A DNA stretch of 64,000 nucleotides, from the NCBI RefSeq assembly GCF_020694005.1, contig NZ_CP073013.1, positions 372,001 to 436,000 on the forward strand, written 5' to 3'. The first letter of the stretch is position 1. Every line of letters begins with the position of its first letter. The position numbers and the translations under genes were made by a program. Shown piece by piece: positions 8,807 through 17,652 of this stretch. Under the pieces are notes generated by a model, which saw nothing but the letters and a program-made list of their open reading frames with translations, was not told the DNA's origin and did not search any database. This stretch comes from Marinomonas profundi (GTDB taxonomy: Bacteria; Pseudomonadota; Gammaproteobacteria; Pseudomonadales; Marinomonadaceae).

Positions 8807-10000
8807 ATGTCGACTTTGCTCGCTTTTGAAGACGCTCTGGAAGAAATTAAACGCAGCGCTAGCGTTCGTGTAGAGCAACAGACAATTCCCCTTATAACGG
8901 CTGTTGGACGTATTCTAGCAATGGATGTGATCGCCGGACTCTCTGTCCCACCCCACGACAACAGCGCAATGGACGGCTACGCCATTGCCTGTACAGATTG
9001 GCAGACAGGAAAACCCTTTACTGTTAGCCAACGTATTGCCGCAGGACAGCATCCTCAACCATTAACGCCTGGCACCTGTGCGCGCATTTTCACCGGTGCC
9101 AATATTCCAAATGGTGCCAATACGGTGATCATGCAAGAGAACGCTCAGCTCAGCGGCGAAAAAGTGGTTTTCAATGAACCGCCAGAACAAGGAGATAACA
9201 TCCGTCCTAAAGGACAGGATGTGCAAAAAGGTCAAACCGTTATCAACGCCGGTGAAAAAATAACCCCCATGCACATTGGCCTACTGTCTAGCCTCGGTGT
9301 TACGGATGTGACTGTCTATAAGCCACTGAAGGTTGGCATACTCACAACAGGGGATGAACTTATCCCCGCTGGTGAAAACTTAAAAGCGGGGCAAATTTAT
9401 AATTCCAATGGCCCCATGCTAAGCGCTCTTGTGATACAAGCAGGTCACCATGTTAGCCATTGCATTCACGCCGCTGACACACTAGAAGACACCAAAGCAG
9501 CATTGAAAACCTTGACACAATCCTGCGATGTTATTTTATCTTCGGGTGGCGTGTCAGTCGGCGAAGAAGATCATGTCAAAGGCGCACTCGAACAACTCGG
9601 CAAGGTGCATTTGTGGAAAATCGCCATCAAACCCGGTAAACCACTTGTTCATGCCACCCTTCAGGGCGTTCCCTTTCTTGGCTTACCGGGAAACCCAAGT
9701 TCGACCTTGGTGACTTATCATTGGTTTGCCCGCCTTTTATTGGCAATTTGCTCAGGGCAAATCGCAGAGCGCCCTCAGTCTTATCTTGTTGACGCAGGCT
9801 TTAATGGCGGTAAAGCGATCCAACGAGACGAATTTTTACGCGTTTCAATTGGCAAAGATGGCCTAGCTTATGCGCACTCCCAACAAAGCTCTGGCGCACT
9901 ACTGGCGGCTTGTGAAAGCCAAGGCTACTTGCATGTCAAGGCAAACACGCAAGTCGAATACGGGTGCGCCTATTCTTTTTACCCTTTCTCTGGTTTCTGA
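8807..10000 (+). CDS. moeA: Molybdopterin molybdenumtransferase MoeA
   Basis: MoeA inserts molybdate into adenylylated molybdopterin to complete molybdenum cofactor. The 397-residue protein shows the N-terminal SAMDGYAI signature, the central domain with TTGDEL, SSGGVSVGEEDHVK and the LPGNPSS motif, and a C-terminal beta domain. Length is normal. It follows moaB by five bases. No moaC, moaD or moaE lies in this window, so the rest of the pathway is elsewhere. No terminator is obvious after it; the next gene starts 90 bp later. Confidence 0.96.
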   Translation: MSTLLAFEDALEEIKRSASVRVEQQTIPLITAVGRILAMDVIAGLSVPPHDNSAMDGYAIACTDWQTGKPFTVSQRIAAGQHPQPLTPGTCARIFTGANIPNGANTVIMQENAQLSGEKVVFNEPPEQGDNIRPKGQDVQKGQTVINAGEKITPMHIGLLSSLGVTDVTVYKPLKVGILTTGDELIPAGENLKAGQIYNSNGPMLSALVIQAGHHVSHCIHAADTLEDTKAALKTLTQSCDVILSSGGVSVGEEDHVKGALEQLGKVHLWKIAIKPGKPLVHATLQGVPFLGLPGNPSSTLVTYHWFARLLLAICSGQIAERPQSYLVDAGFNGGKAIQRDEFLRVSIGKDGLAYAHSQQSSGALLAACESQGYLHVKANTQVEYGCAYSFYPFSGF

Positions 10001-10089
10001 ATTTCCTCTTTTCCAATATCTCACCTAAACTACTTAATAGCGTACTAAAAACGGGTGCGCTGCTTCCTTCCTGCTTAAAGGCGACTTAA

Positions 10090-10515
10090 ATGAGAAATCT
10101 AGAATGGGAATCGTCTCTTTATGAACATCAACACGCGATGATCAAGCGGCTCGACGCTTTCAGAAAAGGCGCCAAAGCCGTTGACTATACAAAAGATGAC
10201 ATCATGATTATCGAGCACTCTTTTCAATTGCTCGTGGCTTCTATGCTAGATCTTGCGCGATACGTTTTAAAACACCATTACGACACTGACATTCGCTTAC
10301 GCAAAGACGTACTTAATGCTCTCATTGCGCACAAAGAAGTCACTTATGAACAGGCAGAGCAAATCCGCACACTCATCTTATTGAGAGACAACATTTTACA
10401 GGATTACCTAGAAGAGAATTTTGCAGATTTAAAAGAAGCAATGACACTAAGACGTTACAGTTTAGTAGAAGTCTTAACAAAAGAATGGACCACACGTTTA
10501 TCCAACTTGGCTTGA
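10090..10515 (+). CDS. HepT-like (DUF86) HEPN protein, orphan and degenerate
   Basis: This 141-residue helical protein resembles HepT toxins of the MntA/HepT system in its second half: a helix around DLARYVLKHH, then a final helix with RDNILQDYLEENF. HepT ribonucleases carry an Arg-x4-His-x-Tyr motif; here the histidine is replaced by glutamine (RDNILQDY), while arginine and tyrosine remain. No minimal nucleotidyltransferase (MntA) gene lies on either side. It may therefore be a domesticated or inactive HEPN protein. The assignment rests on pattern resemblance. An AAAGG ribosome site precedes the ATG. It is convergent with the LysR regulator gene. Confidence 0.55.
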   Translation: MRNLEWESSLYEHQHAMIKRLDAFRKGAKAVDYTKDDIMIIEHSFQLLVASMLDLARYVLKHHYDTDIRLRKDVLNALIAHKEVTYEQAEQIRTLILLRDNILQDYLEENFADLKEAMTLRRYSLVEVLTKEWTTRLSNLA

Positions 10516-10532
10516 TAAACGCAAAAAACACA

Positions 10533-11453
10533 TTACAACGAAGCCTCTAAAAAAGCTTGCCTTAATAAACCACGAAACCAAACATGCGCAGCATCCTGTT
10601 GGAAACGCTCATGCCAAATCATTGAATAATCAAATTCACGCGTTATAAACGGCAATTCATGCAACACCATATCAGGCACAGTGGCCACCATATCCTCAGC
10701 GAAAAGCTTAGGGACAGTCAACAATAAGTCACTGTCCATAATCACTCTTGCTGCAGGCACGAAATTCGGTAAATGCACAGCGACATGGCGTTTATGACCG
10801 ATTTTGTCTAACTCCCGGTCAACCGCAAAGTACTCACGACGACCCAATACCACTTGTACATGGCTTGCTTGCAAGTAACTCTCCAAGGTCAACTCGTGCT
10901 GAATGGCAGGATGATCTTTACGCGCCAAACACACCATACGATCACTCTTCAAACGCATGGCTCGAATACCGGCTGGCGGCTCCTTAGACAACACAGCCAC
11001 CGCCACATCAATATTCGTCTGATCTAGCTCTGCCACCATGTCTTCGTGCCACGATTTAACATCCAAAATAGCACTCGGTGCCTTGTGACGAAATTGATCG
11101 AGAATTTTTGGCAATACCGTCAAAGTGCCAAAATCGGTTGTGGACAAAATAAACCGACGCTGGCTGCTTTGAGGGATAAATTCACTGGGTTGAATTAGGC
11201 TTTCTAGCCCTTTTAATGTTTCAGCCAAGAATGGCGCTAAACTTTGTGTTTTCGCCGTCGCCGATAATCCATGAGAAGTACGAATAAACAAGGGGTCGCC
11301 AAACACATCACGTAAGCGCGATAAGGATCGACTTACAGCCGGCTGAGAAACATTAAGCCGCGTCGCCGCCTTGGTAACGTTAAGCTCTTCGATTAAAACC
11401 TGAAGGACATAAAGTAGATTTAAATCGATATCAGATAATCTTATCTCTGACAA
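10533..11453 (-). CDS. LysR-family transcriptional regulator
   Basis: The 306-residue protein has the LysR layout: an N-terminal winged helix-turn-helix (residues about 9-68, with TKAATRLNVSQPAVSRSLSRLR) and a substrate-binding domain from about residue 95. Such proteins usually control a neighbouring gene and themselves. The target here is not clear: serB is upstream in the same direction and an orphan HEPN gene is convergent downstream. A striking 55-bp dyad lies 16-70 bases upstream of the start and is a good candidate for its own operator. The effector is unknown. Confidence 0.92.
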   Translation of the reverse strand: MSEIRLSDIDLNLLYVLQVLIEELNVTKAATRLNVSQPAVSRSLSRLRDVFGDPLFIRTSHGLSATAKTQSLAPFLAETLKGLESLIQPSEFIPQSSQRRFILSTTDFGTLTVLPKILDQFRHKAPSAILDVKSWHEDMVAELDQTNIDVAVAVLSKEPPAGIRAMRLKSDRMVCLARKDHPAIQHELTLESYLQASHVQVVLGRREYFAVDRELDKIGHKRHVAVHLPNFVPAARVIMDSDLLLTVPKLFAEDMVATVPDMVLHELPFITREFDYSMIWHERFQQDAAHVWFRGLLRQAFLEASL

Positions 11454-11468
11454 AACAGCACCTCAACC

Positions 11469-11523
11469 AAGCTTGTTATCATTATAGTTTAGAATCGTTA
11501 TAACCTAGAATCATAACAAGCTT
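11469..11523. promoter_or_regulatory. 55-bp dyad upstream of LysR gene, candidate operator
   Basis: The arms AAGCTTGTTAT (11469-11479) and ATAACAAGCTT (11513-11523) are perfect inverted repeats. The inner bases continue the symmetry: by hand, 22 of 27 base pairs match, and the mismatches fall at positions 12, 16, 20 and 24 plus one at the centre. There is no U-tract, so it is unlikely to be a plain terminator. It lies between serB and the LysR gene. Confidence 0.6.
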
Positions 11524-11550
11524 TTAAGAGGGACAATAGCAGTCTTTTTA

Positions 11551-11575
11551 GTCAGTAAAAAAATCACTTACTGAC
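11551..11575. terminator. Hairpin at serB 3' end
   Basis: The perfect 8-bp inverted repeat GTCAGTAA (11551-11558) / TTACTGAC (11568-11575) overlaps the last codons and stop of serB. It is followed on the serB strand by TAAAAAG, not a U-tract. It may stabilise the mRNA end or weakly terminate. Confidence 0.4.
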
Positions 11576-12481
11576 AAGTACTTCTCGAATTTGTGCCGAT
11601 GTCATGCCCAATAAGTATAAAATACCATCCAACCCAAGATTGTTCATTGGACAAGGGGCCTGCTCTCGCACTAAAGGTTTGGCATGCAACGCCACCCCCA
11701 ACGCAGCATGGTTTAACATCAACAAATCATTCGCCCCATCACCGCAGGCAATGGTTTGGGACCAATCAATTGTTTGTTTTTCGACAATGTCGGTCAATAG
11801 CCGCTTTTTACGCTCGCCATCAACAATTTCACCTAAGTGTTTACCCGTCAAAGTATGATGTTGAATTTCCAGCACATTGGCATGCACTTCTGTCATCCCA
11901 TATTCGGCTTGGACTCGATCGGCAAAATAAGTAAAGCCGCCGGACAAAATCGCCGTATGCCAACCATAATGATGCAGTACTGTCATCAGGGTCGAAATGC
12001 CGTCCATGTGCTCAATTCTATTATAAACACCGTCCATGACGTCGCTGCGCAACCCTTTTAACAAGGCTAAGCGCTGCACAAAGCTTTCAACGAAATCAAT
12101 CTCGCCACGCATAGCGCTCGCAGTAACAGCTGAGATTTGCTCTCCAATCCCCGCCTCAACCGCCAATTCATCCATCACTTCCGCTTTGATCAATGTGGAG
12201 TCCATATCAAACACCGCCACACCTGCCGCCTGAATATCCAGCCTAGTTGCTTGGTAAATATGATCCATTCCTGTCTCGTTCGACAAAGCAAGCAATTCCG
12301 CTCGGATAGCAACACTGTCACTCACCGGAGCACTTAACATCACTTGCACAACATCAACAAGATCGTCATTATCCGTTAACTTACGCGGCATCCCACGTAA
12401 GTTACGCGCGCCTAACCAGAGATTAAATTGATCAAGGTATTCTGGGGACAAGATTCCCATAAGAGTAATACTGGCAGACAT
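11564..12481 (-). CDS. serB: Phosphoserine phosphatase SerB
   Basis: SerB removes phosphate from O-phosphoserine in the last step of serine synthesis. The HAD motif FDMDSTLI (nucleophile Asp and acid Asp), the ILSGGFT motif with the conserved serine, and the C-terminal GDGANDL are all present. An N-terminal ACT-like region of about 85 residues precedes the HAD domain. I chose ATG at 12479-12481 (305 residues) because GGAG lies 5 bases upstream; a longer in-frame start at 12541 would add 20 residues unlike the family. It is divergent from a YtjB/AhpA-type gene, the same pairing as serB with ytjB (smp) in E. coli. Confidence 0.96.
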   Translation of the reverse strand: MSASITLMGILSPEYLDQFNLWLGARNLRGMPRKLTDNDDLVDVVQVMLSAPVSDSVAIRAELLALSNETGMDHIYQATRLDIQAAGVAVFDMDSTLIKAEVMDELAVEAGIGEQISAVTASAMRGEIDFVESFVQRLALLKGLRSDVMDGVYNRIEHMDGISTLMTVLHHYGWHTAILSGGFTYFADRVQAEYGMTEVHANVLEIQHHTLTGKHLGEIVDGERKKRLLTDIVEKQTIDWSQTIACGDGANDLLMLNHAALGVALHAKPLVREQAPCPMNNLGLDGILYLLGMTSAQIREVLVSK

Positions 12482-12627
12482 AAAGGCTCCTAATTCAATA
12501 AGACGCCTACTATAGCAAATCGTTTTCTTTTCGCTAAGCACCAGTTCTACTTTAAAGAATTCAGAAAACAGCCGTTATGATGTGTATACTTTACTCACTG
12601 CTCTACCCATCATCCCAAAGGAAGTGA

Positions 12628-14052
12628 ATGGACACCCAACCAAAAACCAAGGCCACCTTAGCTTTTCTACGAAAAAGACTCAGTGCCTCCGTCATCACCG
12701 TCACGACATTTATCTCATTAATGGTTTTTACTGTGTGCATTTTTTGGTACACGATGACCAGTGCGTTGGATAATTATTTATCCCAACAAACCGAAGTACT
12801 AGGCAGCAGCCTGGCCACCCAAGCCGCCTTCAATGCCACACAATCAATCCTAAACAATGACTTATTAAGTTTAAATGTCCTACTCAACCGCCTGGTCGTT
12901 GATGACAATATTTTAAGCGCGCGTGTATACAACAAAAAAGACGAGCTACTCGCCGAAGCTGATAGCAGCATGGCTGGAATAACAGAACAGAACTTCAGAC
13001 CAACAGACAAACGCAGCGTCTACAGCTCAAGCATAAAATTTCGAGACGAAATTGTCGGCCACGTATTAATCACCCTTGATAAAACCCCTGCTCAGGCCAC
13101 ATTACAACATCTAAACCGCCTATTAATTGGCGTGGCAATCTTTACATCAACCATCTCTTTATTGCTTATTATTCTAGTGACTCGGTGGCTCTTTGCCCCG
13201 ATAAATACCACCACTAACGCCCTACTTACTTTAAGTAAAGGGCACAAAACAACCACGTTCCCGGAACCCATTTACACCGAGGGAAAGGCGCTCTATCACG
13301 CCTTCCAAGCCGCACAAAAACCGCAACCAGCAAAAGAAGTAGCAAGTAAAACGCCTCAAACTGAAACCGACGCAGTAACCTCTATGAATGTCGCCAAAGC
13401 CCAGTTTGAAATGAATTTTGACGCTATTTTTGAAGAATCGAGACAGCGTAGTTGCGTTCTTTACTTTGACATTATCAACACGGAAGAATGGCATGAAAGC
13501 ATGACGCCACTGCAGTTTTCCAATCTATTAACGCCCGTTTATCGAGCCTTATTTCAAGCCAGCGAGCTGTATTTAGGACAAGTTCATCAATACAACAACA
13601 ATTCGGCGGTTATCCTTTTTAGTGCCGCGCATTGCGACGATAACCTCTACATTAATGCGGTGAGTACAGCGCAACTCTTTTTAGGTCTCATGGAAAAACT
13701 GTTAGAAAGCGAACTTTACACAAGCGTTCCCGTGCTTAATTTTCATTTAGGGCTACATCAAGGCAACCCTCAAATCACCCATATGATTCAAGACAATCGT
13801 TTTGCCCCAGAAGAAATCCAGCCTCTTTTACAGGATATACAATTGCTAAGCCAATCAAAAAGCCTTAACAAATTAGTCATTAGCGATGACATCTTCACAC
13901 TGTCTTATATTCAAAATCGTGTTTTTAGCGGGCTGCCAGAAATAATAGAAGAGAATGGCGAGGAAGTGCTGGCCTATGAAGTAAAAGGCATGTCAGATAA
14001 GTACAAACAGCAAATCCAACAACACATTATGGACATCGTTAATTCGAAGTAA
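12628..14052 (+). CDS. YtjB/AhpA-type membrane protein with degenerate cyclase-like C-terminus
   Basis: This 474-residue inner-membrane protein has a transmembrane segment at about residues 20-48, a periplasmic domain, a second segment near 165-190 and then a cytoplasmic part. E. coli YtjB (Smp), divergent from serB, has this N-terminal layout. The C-terminal part (residues about 260-440) reads like a class III nucleotide cyclase fold: a strand LYFDIIN, a mid-domain GQVHQYNNNSAVILFS and a strand FHLGLHQG. The metal-binding aspartates are not clearly kept (LYFDII has one), so catalysis is doubtful. Function is unknown. GGAAG precedes the ATG. Confidence 0.8.
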   Translation: MDTQPKTKATLAFLRKRLSASVITVTTFISLMVFTVCIFWYTMTSALDNYLSQQTEVLGSSLATQAAFNATQSILNNDLLSLNVLLNRLVVDDNILSARVYNKKDELLAEADSSMAGITEQNFRPTDKRSVYSSSIKFRDEIVGHVLITLDKTPAQATLQHLNRLLIGVAIFTSTISLLLIILVTRWLFAPINTTTNALLTLSKGHKTTTFPEPIYTEGKALYHAFQAAQKPQPAKEVASKTPQTETDAVTSMNVAKAQFEMNFDAIFEESRQRSCVLYFDIINTEEWHESMTPLQFSNLLTPVYRALFQASELYLGQVHQYNNNSAVILFSAAHCDDNLYINAVSTAQLFLGLMEKLLESELYTSVPVLNFHLGLHQGNPQITHMIQDNRFAPEEIQPLLQDIQLLSQSKSLNKLVISDDIFTLSYIQNRVFSGLPEIIEENGEEVLAYEVKGMSDKYKQQIQQHIMDIVNSK

Positions 14053-14076
14053 CACGACCCTAAACGGTCAAAAAAC

Positions 14077-14101
14077 AAAAACCCGACTCTGCGGGTTTTT
14101 T
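14077..14101. terminator. Bidirectional terminator after ytjB-like gene and rpoS
   Basis: A-rich arm AAAAACCCG (14077-14085) pairs with CGGGTTTTT (14092-14100), with a 6-base loop. It serves the plus-strand membrane protein gene and the convergent rpoS. Confidence 0.85.
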
Positions 14102-14136
14102 CATTTCATAGCGTCTCAATCATTCATTGACGCACT

Positions 14137-15138
14137 TTAACCATCAATACGAATCACGTCATCCAAAGATAAACCTTCCTTGTCCATGATCATTCGCAGC
14201 TTACGCAAGGCTTCAACCTGTATCTGACGAACACGTTCTCGAGTTAATCCTATCTCTTCCCCAACATGCTCCAGTGTGCTTGCTTCGTGCCCCCTAAGCC
14301 CAAAACGCCGTGTAATGACTTCACATTGTTTTTCACTCAATTCATCAAGCCAAAGCTCAATACACTGCAATACGTCTCCATCTTGACGATCGGCCTCAGG
14401 GCCTTGATGAAGCGTATCGGCCAAAATTTCCACAAGACTTTTATCGTTATTGTCGCCGCCAAAAGTCGCATCAATAGAGCTGACTTTTTCATTTAAGCCA
14501 AGCATCTTTTGCACGTCCTCGACAGGGCAATCTAACATATCTGCAATTTCTTCTGGACTAGGCTCATGGTCTAGTTTTTGCGTGAGTTCACGAGCGGCTC
14601 GCAGATAAACATTAAGCTCTTTAACCACATGAATAGGCAACCGAATAGTACGGGTTTGATTCATGATGGCTCGCTCTATGGTTTGACGAATCCACCAAGT
14701 GGCATAAGTCGAAAAGCGAAAGCCTCGTTCAGGATCAAATTTTTCAACCGCACGAATCAGTCCTAAATTCCCCTCCTCAATCAAATCCAGTAAAGAGAGC
14801 CCTCGATTTAAATAGCGCCGAGAGATTTTCACCACCAAACGCAGGTTACTTTCGATCATGCGCTTGCGTGCTTTCTCATCTCCTTTCAAGGAAAGGCGAG
14901 CAAAATACACTTCTTCCTCTGCGCTTAGCAGTGGAGAAAAACCTATTTCACTCAAATAAAGTTGAGTCACATCTGGCGTTTTACTGGAATCCGGTTCGCT
15001 GTAACGCGCACTAACTGCCAACTCAAACTCTTCGTCAACCAGCTCTTCATCCTCAACATAGCCATCGAGCGTTTCGAAATCAAGATCCCCTTTTCCCGAA
15101 AGCTTAGCTTTTTCTTTATCCATATTTGCCAACTTCAT
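14137..15138 (-). CDS. rpoS: RNA polymerase sigma factor RpoS
   Basis: RpoS is the stationary-phase and general-stress sigma factor. The 333-residue protein has sigma region 1.2 ([21 protein letters not shown]), region 2 including the -10 recognition helix ([14 protein letters not shown]), region 3 and the region 4 helix-turn-helix ([18 protein letters not shown]). It lies 26 bases after nlpD, as in most gammaproteobacteria, where a main rpoS promoter lies inside nlpD. An alternative Met at residue 6 could serve as start. Region 1.1 is shortened as usual for RpoS. A bidirectional terminator follows. Confidence 0.97.
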   Translation of the reverse strand: MKLANMDKEKAKLSGKGDLDFETLDGYVEDEELVDEEFELAVSARYSEPDSSKTPDVTQLYLSEIGFSPLLSAEEEVYFARLSLKGDEKARKRMIESNLRLVVKISRRYLNRGLSLLDLIEEGNLGLIRAVEKFDPERGFRFSTYATWWIRQTIERAIMNQTRTIRLPIHVVKELNVYLRAARELTQKLDHEPSPEEIADMLDCPVEDVQKMLGLNEKVSSIDATFGGDNNDKSLVEILADTLHQGPEADRQDGDVLQCIELWLDELSEKQCEVITRRFGLRGHEASTLEHVGEEIGLTRERVRQIQVEALRKLRMIMDKEGLSLDDVIRIDG

Positions 15139-15164
15139 GCCCCCTCCTAAAACGCTAATTTTAC

Positions 15165-15992
15165 CTAATTGATTTTGGGTAAAACATTAAGTGGATCAAT
15201 AGGCTGACCGTCTCTACGAACCTCAAAATGAAGCAACGGACGATCTTCCCCTTTACCGCCTACGACAGCAAGAGAGTCTCCTGCTCGAACGCTCTGTTTC
15301 TCTTTTACTAGAATTCTTTCGTTGTACGCATAAGCACTAAGATACACGTCATTGTGCTTTACAATAACTAAATTCCCATAGCCAATCAAACCACTTCCGG
15401 CATAAACAACCACGCCATCTGCCGCCGCTTTCACCATGGCCCCTTGTTCTGCTTTGATGTCTATACCTTTACTACTAACGCCAGCATTTGAAAAGCCCCT
15501 AGTGACTTTCCCATCAATTGGCCATGACCAATTACCTGATATTTTTTCGTCTTTAACATCGTTTTTGGATACCTCTCTGGGCGTCGTTGCTGCTGCTTTA
15601 GGCGCAGTAGCGGCAACAACAGGCGGCAACACAGTAGGTGTAACTTGTCTAGTTTGGACAATAGGTTGGGGAGTTGGTTCCGACTTATTCGCGGTGTTTG
15701 ACGCCGTTTTAGACGTGCCACTAAAACGAATTTTTTGTTTAGGATAAATAGTGTATGGCGCATCAATGCGATTGGCTCTAGCCAACTCTTTGTAATCCAA
15801 CCCATACCGAAAAGCGATAGAAAACAAGGTCTCACCACTTTGAACTCGGTGGTAACCAGATGAGGGAATAGAGGAAACAACGGCATTATTTGAAGCGTAT
15901 GTTCGATCATTTTTCGTAGAATAATGCAGCACTTCATAAGAACACCCAGTCAACACGGCGCACAAAAAAACGACTCTGCTCAGCCGCAACAT
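15165..15992 (-). CDS. nlpD: Lipoprotein NlpD, LysM and degenerate M23 domains
   Basis: NlpD is an outer-membrane lipoprotein that activates cell-division amidases. A signal peptide with lipobox LTGC (residues 14-17) is followed by a LysM domain ([18 protein letters not shown]) that binds peptidoglycan, a Pro/Thr/Ala-rich linker, and a C-terminal LytM/M23 domain. Active M23 enzymes need an HxxxD motif and an HxH; here these read KGIDIKA and SAYAY, so the domain is catalytically dead, as in E. coli NlpD. Length is 275 residues. It is next to rpoS and follows a DUF368 transporter gene. Confidence 0.95.
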   Translation of the reverse strand: MLRLSRVVFLCAVLTGCSYEVLHYSTKNDRTYASNNAVVSSIPSSGYHRVQSGETLFSIAFRYGLDYKELARANRIDAPYTIYPKQKIRFSGTSKTASNTANKSEPTPQPIVQTRQVTPTVLPPVVAATAPKAAATTPREVSKNDVKDEKISGNWSWPIDGKVTRGFSNAGVSSKGIDIKAEQGAMVKAAADGVVVYAGSGLIGYGNLVIVKHNDVYLSAYAYNERILVKEKQSVRAGDSLAVVGGKGEDRPLLHFEVRRDGQPIDPLNVLPKIN

Positions 15993-16073
15993 AGCGGCTA
16001 AAAAATCATCACACTTAACAACATTATTACAGATAATACGCTACCCCATCATCAACTCACCAGCATTGAATTG

Positions 16074-16994
16074 CTATTTGTCTGATTTTCGTAAAAATAT
16101 GTAAGAAACAAGAATGACACTCAAAAAACCCATCACAATAAACACAACGGGGAGTAAAAAATCCTCCATCCAATAAAAATCTGGCAGCGCCCAGGGGAGC
16201 ACAGGAGCCTCTTCCAACGGTATCTTCTTATCCCCTACCAAACTCCAAGTTTGCGTTACTTTCCAAGGCCACACCTTCACTAACGCACCCAACATAACCC
16301 CGGTAAGAATGGATAGCGTCATTGATCGCGCATGGTGCAGTAAATAATTAAGCACTTTCGAAAAACTCAACAGGCCGATCAAAGCCCCTGCTGCAAAAAT
16401 CAAAATAACCACAAAATCCAGCGTTTTAACGGCGGATAAAATAAACCCATACATGCCCATCATGAGCAATAAAAAACTACCAGAAATACCTGGCAAGATC
16501 ATCGCGCAGATAGCAATCATACCAGAGAAAAATACCGCCACTAGCGAGGTATTCAATTGGGTAGGTACAAGTAATGACAAGCTCGCTCCAATAGCGATAC
16601 CCACTATCAGGCCAATAAAGTGACGCCAAGAAAAGCAGACTATTTGATGAAGTAAAAAATACGCCGACGCCAATATAAGGCCAAAGAAAAATCCCCACAA
16701 ATAGCTAGGGTATACCGCCAGTAGATGAGTGATGACCCCCGCCAACAAAAAAATACTGGTGACAATACCAGCGCCCAAAGCAAGCAAAAATGTCCCATCG
16801 AAATGCCGCCATAAGGCCTTAAAGTCACCTTTAAACAACATACCAATACTGGCTGTATTGACACCGCTTAAAGCATTAATTAGCCGATCATACACACCCA
16901 GAATAAAGGCAATAGTGCCTCCAGACACGCCAGGAACAACATCCGCCGCCCCCATTAATACACCACTCAAATACACTTTCAGCCATTTAGGCAT
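16074..16994 (-). CDS. DUF368 (PopT-type) membrane protein
   Basis: This 306-residue polytopic membrane protein carries the DUF368 signature at the N-terminus: GAADVVPGVSGGTIAFILGVYDRL. The same PGISGS pattern returns in the second half. DUF368 proteins (PopT) were described as undecaprenyl-phosphate recycling flippases that return the lipid carrier to the cytoplasmic face. The gene overlaps pcm by 8 bases and lies between pcm and nlpD, a place that is empty in E. coli. It thus joins the surE-pcm-nlpD-rpoS operon. An envelope role next to an amidase activator is plausible; the transport role here is inferred from the family. Confidence 0.88.
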   Translation of the reverse strand: MPKWLKVYLSGVLMGAADVVPGVSGGTIAFILGVYDRLINALSGVNTASIGMLFKGDFKALWRHFDGTFLLALGAGIVTSIFLLAGVITHLLAVYPSYLWGFFFGLILASAYFLLHQIVCFSWRHFIGLIVGIAIGASLSLLVPTQLNTSLVAVFFSGMIAICAMILPGISGSFLLLMMGMYGFILSAVKTLDFVVILIFAAGALIGLLSFSKVLNYLLHHARSMTLSILTGVMLGALVKVWPWKVTQTWSLVGDKKIPLEEAPVLPWALPDFYWMEDFLLPVVFIVMGFLSVILVSYIFLRKSDK

Positions 16995-17652
16995 GTTCCA
17001 TTCCTTCTAATAGGGGTACAAAAAATGCAGCTTCCGTCCCCAAACGTTTCCAACGATCGCCTTCTTTACGCCAACAGCCTATCTGTGGGCTTGGGTGATC
17101 AATTGGCATAATTAAAATACCTTGCGGTTTCAAACAGCGAGTCAGAGCCAACGGAATTTTGCTGGCCATCGCGGTAATAATAACGGCATCCATTTCTACT
17201 TTGTGAGGCCACCCAGTTTGCCCATCAGCAAACAAATACTCCACATTTTTCACCCCCATCGACGATAAGCGTTGCTTAGCTTGCAAATGAAGCCATTGCT
17301 GACGCTCAACGGTATGAACTTTATTAAAAAAATGTGACAAAATTCGAGTTTGATAGCCAGACCCCGTACCCACTTCCAATACTCGACCAAGACGAGCATA
17401 CAACAATAACCACTGCGTCATTCGCGCGACGGTCAACGGCTGGCTAATGGTTTGATTACGACCAATTGGCAATGGTGTCGCAGAATAGGCCAAATGAGAA
17501 AAAGCAGGCTCCACAAACTTATGACGTGGCAGATTACCCATTAAAGCCAACAGCTCTTCATGGGCAATACCTTCGGCCCTAAGGTGCTGAATCATCTTAG
17601 TTGCTCTAGGTTCAGTATTGCTCACCAGCCAATTAAGGTCGTCTAAACTCAT
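16987..17652 (-). CDS. pcm: Protein-L-isoaspartate O-methyltransferase
   Basis: Pcm methylates abnormal isoaspartyl residues in aged proteins so that they can be repaired. The 221-residue protein has the PCMT pattern: PRHKFVEPAFSHLAY near residue 45, LPIGRNQTISQPLTVARM, and the SAM-binding LEVGTGSGYQTRIL. Length is normal. The start overlaps the surE stop by four bases (ATGA) and its own end overlaps the DUF368 start, so these genes are tightly coupled. The pairing of surE, pcm and nlpD with rpoS is conserved in gammaproteobacteria and suggests stationary-phase stress use. Confidence 0.95.
   Translation of the reverse strand: MSLDDLNWLVSNTEPRATKMIQHLRAEGIAHEELLALMGNLPRHKFVEPAFSHLAYSATPLPIGRNQTISQPLTVARMTQWLLLYARLGRVLEVGTGSGYQTRILSHFFNKVHTVERQQWLHLQAKQRLSSMGVKNVEYLFADGQTGWPHKVEMDAVIITAMASKIPLALTRCLKPQGILIMPIDHPSPQIGCWRKEGDRWKRLGTEAAFFVPLLEGMEHA

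Noticed and set aside
11469..11523. Integron attC site
   Set aside because: The dyad has the right size and symmetry, but the outer core sequences do not match the R' and R'' patterns and no integrase or gene cassettes are near.
15461..15937. 158-residue frame overlapping nlpD on the same strand
   Set aside because: nlpD has a lipobox, LysM and M23 domains in the other frame; this one has no domain.
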